Shown in pieces: positions 8,375 to 16,791 of a stretch of DNA of 42,028 nt; positions within the stretch are counted from its first letter, which is position 1, and each line of letters starts with the position of its first letter. Position numbers and translations under genes: made by a program. This DNA is from Acidobacteriota bacterium (GTDB taxonomy: Bacteria > Acidobacteriota > Terriglobia > Bryobacterales > Bryobacteraceae): assembly GCA_016871015.1 (NCBI GenBank), contig VFZX01000024.1:1-42028 (forward strand). The letters are read 5' to 3'. Below the pieces are notes generated by a model, which saw nothing but the letters and a program-made list of their open reading frames with translations, made no database searches and was not told where the DNA came from.

Positions 8375-11300
8375 CTAGAACTGAATGCGAGCGCCCAGCA
8401 TGAAGCTGCGTTCGTTCCGGGTTGACGTGATGCGTCCAAAGGTGCCAGGGGTGTTGAAAACGGTTCCGACCCCGTTGAACTGCGTGTGATTGAAGATGTT
8501 GAACGCGTTGGCGTGCAACTCGACGCGCCTGTTCTCGCCCACCGGGATGTTCTTCATGAACGTCATGTCGAACTGATTCCACCCCGGGCCGCTCAGGATG
8601 TTGCGCCCCACGGGTGAGAACGTTCCACGGGTGGGAGTTGAATAGACGTCGCGGTTGAACCATCGCGTGATCGTGCGGGATCCGCGGCCGAGCACCGGGG
8701 TTCCCGAAGCGAGAGGCCTTTGCAACGTGGAGACTCCGACGCCCGCGAAATCGACGCCCAGCACCGGGCTGATCGGCAGCCCCGTCCGCATGGTGACGAT
8801 GCTCGACTGCTGCCAGCCGCCGAACGCCTTCCCGATCCAGTCCTTACGGGCCTTCAGAACCGGAATGTCCCACACGTAGGACGCGATAAAGTTGTGTCGC
8901 GCGTCAAGGCTGGCGCGGCCGCGCTCACCGGAGGAGTCGCGCGTGTTGGGCACGATTCCGTAGATGCCGCCGCTGAAGTCGGCATTGTCGATGGTCTTTG
9001 ACCACGTGTAGGCGATCTGCGTCATCAGCCCGCGCGAATAGCTGCGGTTCAGGCCGATCTGCAGCCCGTGGTAGTTGGACGCATAGCTCTGCTCCCGGTG
9101 CAGGATCTGGACCCAGCCCCTGTAGGGCCGTACCGTGTTGGCGTTCAACTGGCCGAGCGAAATCCGCGCGTCCGGAAGCGGTTGATTGATGTCCTGAGTC
9201 CGCATGAAGTGGACGCCGCGCGATCCGCTGTAGCCGATTTCAAGCACCGTGCTGCCCGTGAGGCCATGCTGGATGTTGAAGTTCCACTGCTGGGTGTTGG
9301 GCGTCAACTGATTGGTGTCGATCGATCCCAGCTCGATGGGGAACGTGAAATTCCGCGCAGAGCCACCCGCCGGATTCGAAAGCTGAGTGTTCTCGATGGT
9401 GACCAGTTCGGAGAAAGGCGGATTGCCGGACATCAGAATGAACGCGCCCAGAATCTCCCTTGAGAAGAACATCCCATAGCCACCACGCACCGCGGTCTTG
9501 CCGTTGCCGAACAGGTCGTAGGCAAAGCTGAAGCGCGGCGCGAAGTTCTTCTTGGAGGACTTCCAGAAGCGGGTGGGATCGACCAGCCCGTTAAAGCGGT
9601 CGCCGGTCCCGCCACGCGGGATGCGGCCGTCGGCGCCCACCGTAACCGCCCGGGCCGGGTCGTATTGCGAGGGCACGAACACGCGAAAACGCTGATCGGG
9701 CTCATACGCCGGCGGGAAGAACGAATAGCGGAGCCCGATGTCGACCGACAGGCGCCGGTTGATCTTCCACGAATCGTTGATATAGGCTTCGTACGATCGC
9801 CGGCGGTTGTCGTTGAAGGCGACCGTGTCGGTCTCGTTGTAGGCGTTCGGCCTTCCGATAAGCAGATCCGCGAACGAGTCGCCGCTGAAGCGCCCGTCGA
9901 AATTGAATCCGCCGAACACGTTCGTGTTGGTGGGCTCGAACTTGATCTCATAGCTGTAGCTCACGCCGGTCTTGATCGTGTGGTTGTTCTTGATCCAGGT
10001 GATGTTGGGCTTGGTCTCGTAGATCGTCTGGTAGTTGCTCCAGGGAGCGGAAGGATTCATCGACGCGTAGTTGGTCAGCGTGATCGTCGGAACTCGGTCG
10101 GGAACCCGCGACAGGTTCAGGCTGGTGAGCGGATAGGTTTGCTCGGTGTCCTGGAAAATCTGTGGGATGTTGATGTTCCAGGTCTGCGGACTCACGTCGG
10201 GCGGGAACTGCTTGATGCGGTTGTGCGAGCGGACCCAGTTTACGTCAACCAGCAGATTCGGCCGCAGGGTTCCGTTGTAGTTCACGGTCATGTTGCGGGC
10301 CGGAGTCTCATCCTGGCGGCGCAGGAAATCGAATCCCGGCGCGACACGGAAATTCGACAAGCGGAATTCGGGTGTGTAGCGCCACATCACACGGTGGTTG
10401 TCGGTGAAGTGGTGGTCAATGCGGAAATTCTTCTCGTCTGTGTTATCCAGCCGGCCTTGCAACGCGGTCCAGTTGCGGTTGGCGGAATCGATGAAGTTCG
10501 GATCCGGATACATGCGCGCATAGCCCTGCGCGTTACGGTCGATCCGGGCGGCGGGAATGATGTTGCCGGGAAACGGCGCGCTGGCAAGCGGATCGTTGAG
10601 CGCGCGCGTGCTTCCGCTGAAGTTGCCGGAGCGGTTGGCGGTGGTGGGCACGATCTCGGTGAAACGCTGCTGGCGCCGCTCCTTGATGTAGCCGAGGAGG
10701 ACGAAGAAGAACGTCTTGTTCTTGCCGTTGTACACCTTGGGGATGTAAACCGGGCCCCCTACCGAGAAGCCGAAATCATTTCCCTTGAACGGCTCCCGCT
10801 GCGGCGAGAAGAAGTTGCGGGCGTTCAGCGCGCTGTTGCGGTGGAACCAGTAGACCGAGCCGTGCAGACCGTTGGTTCCGCCCTTGGTGATGACGTTGAA
10901 CTGGGCGCCGCTGCCGATTCCGAACTCCGCGGAATAGTTCGAGCGGATGGCGCGGAACTCGGCCACCGTTTCGATGTTGGGCGCGAGTGGCGCTCCCCAG
11001 TTTCCGCCGGTGTCGATGTTGTAGCCGCCGTCCAGGAGCCAGGTGTTGTGCGTGGGACGGATGCCGTTGACGGAGGACCGGTTGTTGCGCCTGTCATAGG
11101 GCGTGTCGGAGACGACCCCGGGCATCAGCAGAGCGTACGGAAATACGTTGCGGCTTCGCGAGGGCAACCGGATCATGTCCTTGCCATCCAGAAGCTGGCT
11201 GGTGGTTCCCGACGAAGTGTTCACGGCGACGGCCGTGGCTTCAACCGTCACCTGGTCGGCCACCTGTCCGACTTCCATGTCGAACACGATGCGGCGGTTG

Positions 11301-11587
11301 TCGTTGACTCTGAGCGCCACGTCGGTGACAACCTTCTTCTTGAATCCGTTCGCCTCGGCCGACACCTCGTAGGTGCCGATCGGCAGCAGGGTCACCGAGT
11401 AGTTTCCGGACTCATCGGCCGTGGTCTGGTGCGCGCGGCCCGTGTTCACGTTGCGCAGGCGCACGATGGCTCCAGGCATCACGGCGCCCGAAGCATCCTG
11501 TACCACCCCATATACGCCTGCGGTCACCTCTTGGGCGCACACCGGCAAAGCTAAGGCAAATGAAAGCGTGAGAGCGAGTCTCCGCAT
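8375..11587 (-). CDS. Oar-like TonB-dependent outer-membrane receptor
   Basis: The 1070-residue outer-membrane protein is probably for uptake of large substrates. After a signal peptide ending at about PVCAQ it has a carboxypeptidase-regulatory/CnaB-like domain (about residues 22-100, with GAIVRLRNVNTG and GNYSVTLLPIGTYEV). A plug domain (about 120-240) follows, then a long beta-barrel ending in an aromatic residue (GARIQF), as expected for BAM-dependent insertion. A GTG lies two codons earlier, but GGAGG sits 5 nt before the ATG at 11587, so I chose that start. A TATACT hexamer upstream (11623-11618) could drive it separately from serS, whose stop is 40 nt away. The ligand is unknown. Energy probably comes from TonB/ExbBD such as those at 36763-39341. 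Confidence 0.93.
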   Translation of the reverse strand: MRRLALTLSFALALPVCAQEVTAGVYGVVQDASGAVMPGAIVRLRNVNTGRAHQTTADESGNYSVTLLPIGTYEVSAEANGFKKKVVTDVALRVNDNRRIVFDMEVGQVADQVTVEATAVAVNTSSGTTSQLLDGKDMIRLPSRSRNVFPYALLMPGVVSDTPYDRRNNRSSVNGIRPTHNTWLLDGGYNIDTGGNWGAPLAPNIETVAEFRAIRSNYSAEFGIGSGAQFNVITKGGTNGLHGSVYWFHRNSALNARNFFSPQREPFKGNDFGFSVGGPVYIPKVYNGKNKTFFFVLLGYIKERRQQRFTEIVPTTANRSGNFSGSTRALNDPLASAPFPGNIIPAARIDRNAQGYARMYPDPNFIDSANRNWTALQGRLDNTDEKNFRIDHHFTDNHRVMWRYTPEFRLSNFRVAPGFDFLRRQDETPARNMTVNYNGTLRPNLLVDVNWVRSHNRIKQFPPDVSPQTWNINIPQIFQDTEQTYPLTSLNLSRVPDRVPTITLTNYASMNPSAPWSNYQTIYETKPNITWIKNNHTIKTGVSYSYEIKFEPTNTNVFGGFNFDGRFSGDSFADLLIGRPNAYNETDTVAFNDNRRRSYEAYINDSWKINRRLSVDIGLRYSFFPPAYEPDQRFRVFVPSQYDPARAVTVGADGRIPRGGTGDRFNGLVDPTRFWKSSKKNFAPRFSFAYDLFGNGKTAVRGGYGMFFSREILGAFILMSGNPPFSELVTIENTQLSNPAGGSARNFTFPIELGSIDTNQLTPNTQQWNFNIQHGLTGSTVLEIGYSGSRGVHFMRTQDINQPLPDARISLGQLNANTVRPYRGWVQILHREQSYASNYHGLQIGLNRSYSRGLMTQIAYTWSKTIDNADFSGGIYGIVPNTRDSSGERGRASLDARHNFIASYVWDIPVLKARKDWIGKAFGGWQQSSIVTMRTGLPISPVLGVDFAGVGVSTLQRPLASGTPVLGRGSRTITRWFNRDVYSTPTRGTFSPVGRNILSGPGWNQFDMTFMKNIPVGENRRVELHANAFNIFNHTQFNGVGTVFNTPGTFGRITSTRNERSFMLGARIQF

Positions 11588-11617
11588 ACACACCTCCCCA
11601 ATTTCAGATATGGGGCG

Positions 11618-11623
11618 AGTATA
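11618..11623 (-). promoter_or_regulatory. candidate -10 of the receptor gene
   Basis: TATACT on the minus strand (5 of 6 consensus) lies just after the serS stop and about 30 nt before the receptor ATG. It leaves a leader of about 24 nt that contains GGGGAGG. No convincing -35 is visible. Confidence 0.3.
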
Positions 11624-11627
11624 GCAG

Positions 11628-12908
11628 CTATCGGAGGTCTCCGTGCTTCGTAATGACTTCGGCGTTCACGTACGGCCGGAGCGCCTCTGGCACCACCACC
11701 GATCCATCCTGCTGCTGGTAGTTCTCGACGATCGCCACCCACGTGCGTCCCGCCGCCAGTCCGCTGCCGTTCAACGTGTGGGCGTGTTCGGACTTTTTCC
11801 CCGCCTTGCACCGGATGTTGGCACGGCGTGACTGGAACGCTTCAAAGTTCGAGCATGAGGAGATCTCCTTGAACTCCTTCTGGCTCGGCAGCCAGACTTC
11901 GAGGTCATACGTCTTCGCGCTCGAAAATCCCATATCGCCGGTACACAACAGGATCCGGCGGAACGGGAGCCCGAGCCGCTTTAGGATGTCTTCAGCATCT
12001 GAGGTGAGCTGCTCCAGTTGATCGTAGCTCTGCTCGGGCGTTGTGAACTTGACGAGTTCCACCTTTTGAAATTGATGCTGGCGGATGATGCCGCGGACAT
12101 CGCGTCCATAGGATCCCGCCTCGCTGCGGAAGCAGGGAGTGTAGGCGCACAGGCTGATGGGGAGTTTGCCCGCGTCGATGGTCTCCTCGCGGAACAGGTT
12201 CGTCACCGGGACTTCGGCGGTGGGCGCCAGCCAGTAGTCCGTTCCCTCCAGCTTGAACAGATCCTCGGCGAATTTGGGCAACTGTCCCGTGCCAAACAGG
12301 CTCGCCGAATTGATCATAAATGGCGGCAGGACTTCGGTGTAGCCGTGCTCGCGCGTGTGGACGTCGAGCATGAAATTGATGAGCGCACGCTCGAGCCGCG
12401 CCCCCTGGCCGACATAGACTGCAAAGCGCGCGCCGGTGATCTTGGCGGCGCGGTCCAGGTCAAGGATGCCGAGCGCGGCACCGAGGTCCCAATGCGGCTG
12501 CGGTTCGAAGGCGTAGTCCCGCGGGGAACCCCAGGTGTGGATCACGGGGTTGTCGGCGGCGCTTGCGCCCGCAGGCACCGATTCGTGAGGAGTGTTCGGG
12601 ATGCGGGTGAGCAGGTCGCGGAATTGCTGTTCGAGCGAGTCCGCCGTCTCGCCCAGGGCCCGGACTTCATCATCCATTTCGCGGATCTGTTGCTGGAGCG
12701 CGGAGGTGTCCTGGCCGGCCTTCTTCATCGCGCCGATGTTGGCGCTTTCCGAATTCTTCCGGGCCTTCAATTGCTCGGCTTGGGAAATGGCCTTGCGCCG
12801 CTGCTGGTCGAGGGAGCGGAACTGTTCCAGATCGAAAGTGAGTCCGCGGGTTCCGAGCCGCGCCGCCACCGCTTCCAGATTGTTACGGAAAAAGTTGAGA
12901 TCGTGCAT
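11628..12908 (-). CDS. serS: seryl-tRNA synthetase
   Basis: This class II aminoacyl-tRNA synthetase charges tRNA-Ser (and tRNA-Sec) with serine in the cytoplasm. The 426 residues match the usual length. Residues about 1-110 form the N-terminal coiled-coil arm that grips the tRNA long variable arm. Motif 2 is visible as CFRSEAGSYGRDVRG followed by RQHQFQKVEL. Motif 3 is GSGLAAGRTWVAIVENYQQ. The open frame continues far upstream, but the conserved start MHDLNFFRNN at 12908 is the family start. A TACAAT hexamer (12926-12921) lies 12 nt before the ATG with no clear Shine-Dalgarno. It is divergent from the glycosyltransferase gene, with a 49-bp spacer. Confidence 0.97.
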   Translation of the reverse strand: MHDLNFFRNNLEAVAARLGTRGLTFDLEQFRSLDQQRRKAISQAEQLKARKNSESANIGAMKKAGQDTSALQQQIREMDDEVRALGETADSLEQQFRDLLTRIPNTPHESVPAGASAADNPVIHTWGSPRDYAFEPQPHWDLGAALGILDLDRAAKITGARFAVYVGQGARLERALINFMLDVHTREHGYTEVLPPFMINSASLFGTGQLPKFAEDLFKLEGTDYWLAPTAEVPVTNLFREETIDAGKLPISLCAYTPCFRSEAGSYGRDVRGIIRQHQFQKVELVKFTTPEQSYDQLEQLTSDAEDILKRLGLPFRRILLCTGDMGFSSAKTYDLEVWLPSQKEFKEISSCSNFEAFQSRRANIRCKAGKKSEHAHTLNGSGLAAGRTWVAIVENYQQQDGSVVVPEALRPYVNAEVITKHGDLR

Positions 12909-12957
12909 TCCTGAATCTTCATTGTAGCGGGGCCTGTTAGAATGAAGAACAATTGCC

Positions 12958-13929
12958 ATGATCTCGGTCGTCATACCGATCCACAACGAGGAACCGGCCA
13001 TCCTGCCGCTGTATGACCGGCTCACCGCGGTCATGGAGCGGATCCAGAAGAAGTACGAGATCCTGTTCGTCGACGACGCCTCCACCGACCGGAGCTTCGA
13101 TCTGCTGTCCAATCTGGTTGAGACGGACGCGCGGCTGAAGGTGATCCGGCTGCGGCGGAACTTCGGCCAGACCGCGGCGCTTGCCGCTGGGTTCGATGAG
13201 GCGCAGGGCGACATCATTATCTCGCTCGACGGCGACCTCCAGCATGACCCCGAAGATATTCCCGCGTTGCTGCAGAAGCTCAACGAGGGGTACGACATCG
13301 CCAGCGGATGGCGCAAGCATCGCGTCGATAATGCCGTGACGCGAAAGGTTCCCTCGCGGATCGCCAATTGGCTGATGTCCAAGGCGAGCGGGATCGACCT
13401 GCACGACTTTGGCACGACATTCAAGGCCTACCGGGCCGAGGTGCTCAAGGACGTGAATCTGTACGGCGAGCTCCACCGCTTCATTCCCGCGCTTGCCAGT
13501 TTCTATGGGGCGCGGATCGCCGAGGTTCCCATCCGGAACGTGCCGCGCACCTCGGGCGCCTCGCATTATGGGATCGGGCGGACCTTCCGGGTGCTGTTCG
13601 ACATTCTGACCATCCGTTTCCTGCTGACCTACTTCACGCGTCCGATGCACTTTTTTGGAAAGATCGGGCTCATCAGTGGCGCCATCGGAAGCGTGATTCT
13701 GTCGTTCCTGGCGGTGAAGAAGCTGCTCGGATACGAGATCTTTTACGAGCACGGACCCCTGATGATCGCGGGAACTCTGCTGGTGCTCACCGGCGTCATG
13801 ATGTTTTCCACCGGGCTGCTGGGAGAAATGATGATGCGGACCTATTTCGAGAGCCAGGGCAGGCGCATCTACGCGGTTCGCGAGGTGCGGACCAAGAAGG
13901 ATGCGCAGGTAAAAGGCGGGACGCGCTAG
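12958..13929 (+). CDS. family 2 glycosyltransferase, GtrB/DPM1-like
   Basis: The 323-residue membrane glycosyltransferase probably moves a sugar from a nucleotide donor to a polyprenyl phosphate carrier. The GT-A nucleotide-binding segment begins MISVVIPIHNEE. DDAST (39-43) and DGD (91-93) are the donor and metal-binding acidic motifs. Two hydrophobic segments follow at about 233-255 and 265-290, as in the GtrB/ArnC/DPM1 group. There is no Shine-Dalgarno; TAGAAT at 12938-12943 lies 14 nt before the ATG. The gene stands alone, divergent from serS. The acceptor pathway (glycolipid, lipid A or protein glycosylation) is not visible. Confidence 0.9.
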   Translation: MISVVIPIHNEEPAILPLYDRLTAVMERIQKKYEILFVDDASTDRSFDLLSNLVETDARLKVIRLRRNFGQTAALAAGFDEAQGDIIISLDGDLQHDPEDIPALLQKLNEGYDIASGWRKHRVDNAVTRKVPSRIANWLMSKASGIDLHDFGTTFKAYRAEVLKDVNLYGELHRFIPALASFYGARIAEVPIRNVPRTSGASHYGIGRTFRVLFDILTIRFLLTYFTRPMHFFGKIGLISGAIGSVILSFLAVKKLLGYEIFYEHGPLMIAGTLLVLTGVMMFSTGLLGEMMMRTYFESQGRRIYAVREVRTKKDAQVKGGTR

Positions 13930-13943
13930 AGCTCTGCTGAGCT

Positions 13944-14052
13944 CGGAAGCAGTCCGCGGCGGAGCACTTCCGAGTAAAATGCGGAGTAGCGAAAGCTCCG
14001 CGGAACCCGGAAGCGTTGCGCCGCGCAGTGCTTCCGAGTAGAATGCGGAGTA
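13944..14052. repeat. two 45-bp repeats, each a hairpin plus TARAATGCGGAGTA
   Basis: Copy 1 is 13944-13988 and copy 2 is 14008-14052, a period of 64 bp. Each starts CGGAAGC and has a complementary CTTCCG after a 16-nt GC-rich middle that differs between copies. Both end in a 22-nt block with one mismatch that includes TARAATGCGGAGTA. The stems are conserved while the loops vary, which suggests structure is under selection. Further stems are GAGCTC/GAGCTC (13929-13944) right after the glycosyltransferase stop and GCGGAG/CTCCGC (13981-14001). The block may act as terminator, promoter remnant or mobile repeat. Confidence 0.6.
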
Positions 14053-14090
14053 ATGGATCTAAGAACCGTTTCGACCGGTTTCCGGATTCC

Positions 14091-14201
14091 TGGATCCAGA
14101 TGGCCATCTTCGACGACCGGATCGAAATTGAGAATCCGGGATTGCTTCCCTTTGGTCTCACCATCGACGACATCATGATGGGCGGCGTTGATCTCACATG
14201 A
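14091..14201 (+). pseudogene. remnant of COG2865-type ATPase/HTH regulator
   Basis: The frame reads QMAIFDDRIEIENPGLLPFG then LTIDDI. This is the hallmark of the GHKL-like C-terminal ATPase part of COG2865 proteins (AlbA_2/HATPase_c_4 regulators, annotated as RecG-like helicases or transcriptional regulators). The rest of the family, several hundred residues on both sides, is missing. The frame ends at TGA 14199-14201, overlapping the ATG of the MFS gene. I read it as the leftover of a deleted gene. Confidence 0.65.
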
Positions 14202-15400
14202 ACCGCACCCGTTGGTGGATTGCCGCCCTGATGTGCGGGTTCAGCGTGGTCAACTACTTTGACCGGACGATCCTCTCCGTCGCCGCGCCGGGAATGATGC
14301 GGGAGCTGGCGATCTCGCCGGAACAGATGGGAATCGTGTTCTCCGCTTTTCAGATCAGCTACACGCTCCTGATGACTCCGGGCGGAAGATGGGCCGACCG
14401 CTTCGGACCCCGCAACGTGCTCACCGTGATGGGACTCGGCGCGGGTCTGCTCACCGCGCTGATGCCGTTGGGCGGCATCCCCGGACTGGACCAAGTGCTG
14501 GGCGTGATTTCCGTGCTGGTGATCGTCCGGTTGGGATTCGGCGCCTTCACCGCGCCGCTCTTTCCGGCCACGGCGCGCATGAACGCCGAATGGATCCCTC
14601 CGCACCGGCGGACGGCGATTCAAGGCGTCATCAATGCGGGCGCCGGACTCGGCGGCGCGCTCTCACCGATGCTGTTCACCGCCATGATCGCCATCCATGG
14701 CTGGCGGACCTCGTTCGTCCTGGCCGGAGCCGCTTCCGCCGTTCTCGCGCTGGTCTGGTATTTCAGCGTTCCTGGCCATGGCGCGGCACAACGCCAAGCG
14801 GAGTCCCGCCCGGATTGGGGTCCACTGCTGCGCGATTCCAATATCCGCTGGCTCATCGGTGGATTCGCAGCGCTCGACTACTTCGAGTACATCTTCTTCT
14901 ATTGGCTCTTCTACTACCTGGGCGAAGTCCGCAAGCTCCCGGCGGCGGACACGGCATTCTACGCGACTTTTCCGTTCCTGGCCTGGACCGTCATGATGCC
15001 GCTGGGAGGATGGCTGACTGACCGGCGCGTTGCCCGGCACGGCGCCACCACCGGCATGCGGACCATTGCCATCGGCTGCATCCTGGTCTCGGTTGCCTGC
15101 CTGGTGGGCGCACTGCAGGCTTCCGGAACCACGGTTCTGGTGGCGCTGCTCTCGCTTGCATTCGGATTCTGCGCGATTGCCGACGTCACCTTCTGGTCCG
15201 CCGCGATCCACATTGGCGGATCCCGCGCGGGCGCCGCTGGTGGACTGATGAACACGGGCGGCAACCTCGGCGGCGGAATCGCGCCCGCGCTGACCCCGGT
15301 GATCGCCAGCCATTATGGATGGTCCGCTGGATTGTACTTCGGAGCAGCGGTGGCGCTGATCGCCGTGGTTGCCTGGCTGCGAATTAAAATGGAGCCATGA
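14198..15400 (+). CDS. MFS transporter, ACS (anion:cation symporter)-like
   Basis: The 400-residue inner-membrane permease has about 12 hydrophobic helices. NYFDRTILSVAAP in helix 1 and GGRWADRFGPRNV in the helix 2-3 loop are typical of the anion:cation symporter family, which imports sugar acids such as hexuronates, galactarate or tartrate. The second half repeats the fold (GGWLTDRRVARHG). The start ATG overlaps the stop of the decayed COG2865 remnant; no clear Shine-Dalgarno is seen, so the exact start is uncertain. It is translationally coupled to the DUF1501 gene by an ATGA overlap. An organic-acid substrate is inferred from family and is not proven. Confidence 0.88.
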   Translation: MNRTRWWIAALMCGFSVVNYFDRTILSVAAPGMMRELAISPEQMGIVFSAFQISYTLLMTPGGRWADRFGPRNVLTVMGLGAGLLTALMPLGGIPGLDQVLGVISVLVIVRLGFGAFTAPLFPATARMNAEWIPPHRRTAIQGVINAGAGLGGALSPMLFTAMIAIHGWRTSFVLAGAASAVLALVWYFSVPGHGAAQRQAESRPDWGPLLRDSNIRWLIGGFAALDYFEYIFFYWLFYYLGEVRKLPAADTAFYATFPFLAWTVMMPLGGWLTDRRVARHGATTGMRTIAIGCILVSVACLVGALQASGTTVLVALLSLAFGFCAIADVTFWSAAIHIGGSRAGAAGGLMNTGGNLGGGIAPALTPVIASHYGWSAGLYFGAAVALIAVVAWLRIKMEP

Positions 15401-16791
15401 CGTTTCCAATTCCCCGGCGGGCGGCTCTCCGGCAGGCGGCGGCCGGATTCGGCCTGCTTGGACTCCGTGGGATGCTGCAGGCAACAACCGGCAATCCGCT
15501 GGCCCCCAGGGCTCCGCACTTTACACCACGCGTGAAAAGGGTGATCTTCCTGTTCATGCACGGCGGACCGTCCTCGATCGACACGTTCGACCCCAAGGAG
15601 CGGCTGACGCGCGACCACGGCAAGCCCGTGCCCTTTAAGCGGTCGCTCACGTTCGGCGAAGGCGCAGTCCGCGGGCTGATGAAGCCGCTGTGGGAGTTCC
15701 AGCGGCAGGGGCAGAGCGGGATTCCGGTGAGCGCGCTGTTCCCGCACACCGGACGGCGCGCCGACGACCTGTGCGTGATCCGGTCGATGGTCGGCGATGG
15801 CGTCGACCACGGCGCCGCGCTGCTGCAGCTTCACACCGGCGTGTTCCAGTTCAAGCGGCCAAGCATGGGTTCGTGGGTGCTCTACGGACTCGGAACCGAG
15901 AACCAGAACCTCCCCGGCTTCATCACCATCAAGCCTTCGCTCGGACACGGCGGGGCGAACAACTGGAGTTCGAGCTTCCTGCCGGGCCAGTTCCAGGGAA
16001 CGGCAATCGGGAACTCCGGCATGAAAGTGGAAGAGATCGAGAAGGAGCCGGTGCCGTACATGATCTCGCGCGGCCTGCCCGCGGAGCATCAGCGCTACGA
16101 GCTCGACATGCTCCAGAAGGTCAACCGCCGGCATGCGGAGCGCAACGAACACGACCCTGAGCTCGAGGCCCGGATCTCGGCGCTTGAACTTGCGTTCCGG
16201 ATGCAGATCCAGGCGCCCGAAGCATTCGAGGTCCATCGCGAATCCGAGGCCACGCGCAAGCTCTACGGACTGGACAACGAGACCACACGTGACTTCGGCT
16301 GGCAGTGCCTCCTCGCGCGGCGGTTGTCGGAGCGGGGTGTCCGCTTCGTTCAGTGTTCGCACAGCTACAAGTGGGACCAGCACAGCGAACTTGAAAAGCT
16401 CCACACCAAGAACGCCGCCGAGGTCGACAAGCCGATCGCGGGATTGCTCACCGATATGAAGGCGCGCGGCCTGTTCGACGACACGCTGGTGATCTGGGGC
16501 GGAGAGTTCGGGCGCACACCCTGGGCGCAGGGCGCCGACGGGCGCGACCACAATCCGTACGGATACACGATCTGGATGGCGGGCGCGGGCGTCAAGCCAG
16601 GGTTCACCTATGGCGCGACCGACGAGTTCGGATACCACGCCGCCGAGGACCGCATGCATATCCATGACCTGCACGCGACGCTGCTGCACATGATGGGCGT
16701 CGATCATTTGCGCTTGACACATCGCTTTGCCGGCCGGGACTTCCGCCTCACCGATGTCGCGGGGACGGTGCACAAGGGGATCATGGCGTGA
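15397..16791 (+). CDS. DUF1501 protein (sulfatase-like fold, Tat signal)
   Basis: DUF1501 proteins share the alkaline-phosphatase/sulfatase superfamily core and are common in Planctomycetes and Acidobacteria. Their reaction is not established. This one has 464 residues, starts with a twin-arginine-like signal (PIPRRAALRQAAAGFGLL) and shows FLFMHGGPSSIDTFDPK, then VIWGGEFGRTPWAQG and GRDHNPYGYTIWMAG, the typical motifs with candidate metal ligands. It probably acts in the periplasm. It starts in an ATGA overlap with the MFS gene and ends in a GTGA overlap with the PSD1 gene. The usual DUF1501 partner is such a PSD1 protein, often encoded first; here the order is reversed. Confidence 0.9.
   Translation: MTFPIPRRAALRQAAAGFGLLGLRGMLQATTGNPLAPRAPHFTPRVKRVIFLFMHGGPSSIDTFDPKERLTRDHGKPVPFKRSLTFGEGAVRGLMKPLWEFQRQGQSGIPVSALFPHTGRRADDLCVIRSMVGDGVDHGAALLQLHTGVFQFKRPSMGSWVLYGLGTENQNLPGFITIKPSLGHGGANNWSSSFLPGQFQGTAIGNSGMKVEEIEKEPVPYMISRGLPAEHQRYELDMLQKVNRRHAERNEHDPELEARISALELAFRMQIQAPEAFEVHRESEATRKLYGLDNETTRDFGWQCLLARRLSERGVRFVQCSHSYKWDQHSELEKLHTKNAAEVDKPIAGLLTDMKARGLFDDTLVIWGGEFGRTPWAQGADGRDHNPYGYTIWMAGAGVKPGFTYGATDEFGYHAAEDRMHIHDLHATLLHMMGVDHLRLTHRFAGRDFRLTDVAGTVHKGIMA

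Noticed and set aside
9665-11554. 629-codon open frame on the plus strand opposite the TonB-dependent receptor
   Set aside because: It is a mirror of the receptor's codon use in GC-rich DNA; the protein has no recognisable domain and low-complexity Val/Arg/Gly content.
12909-13424. Upstream extension of the serS frame
   Set aside because: It is antisense to the glycosyltransferase gene; the SerRS family begins at MHDLNFF.
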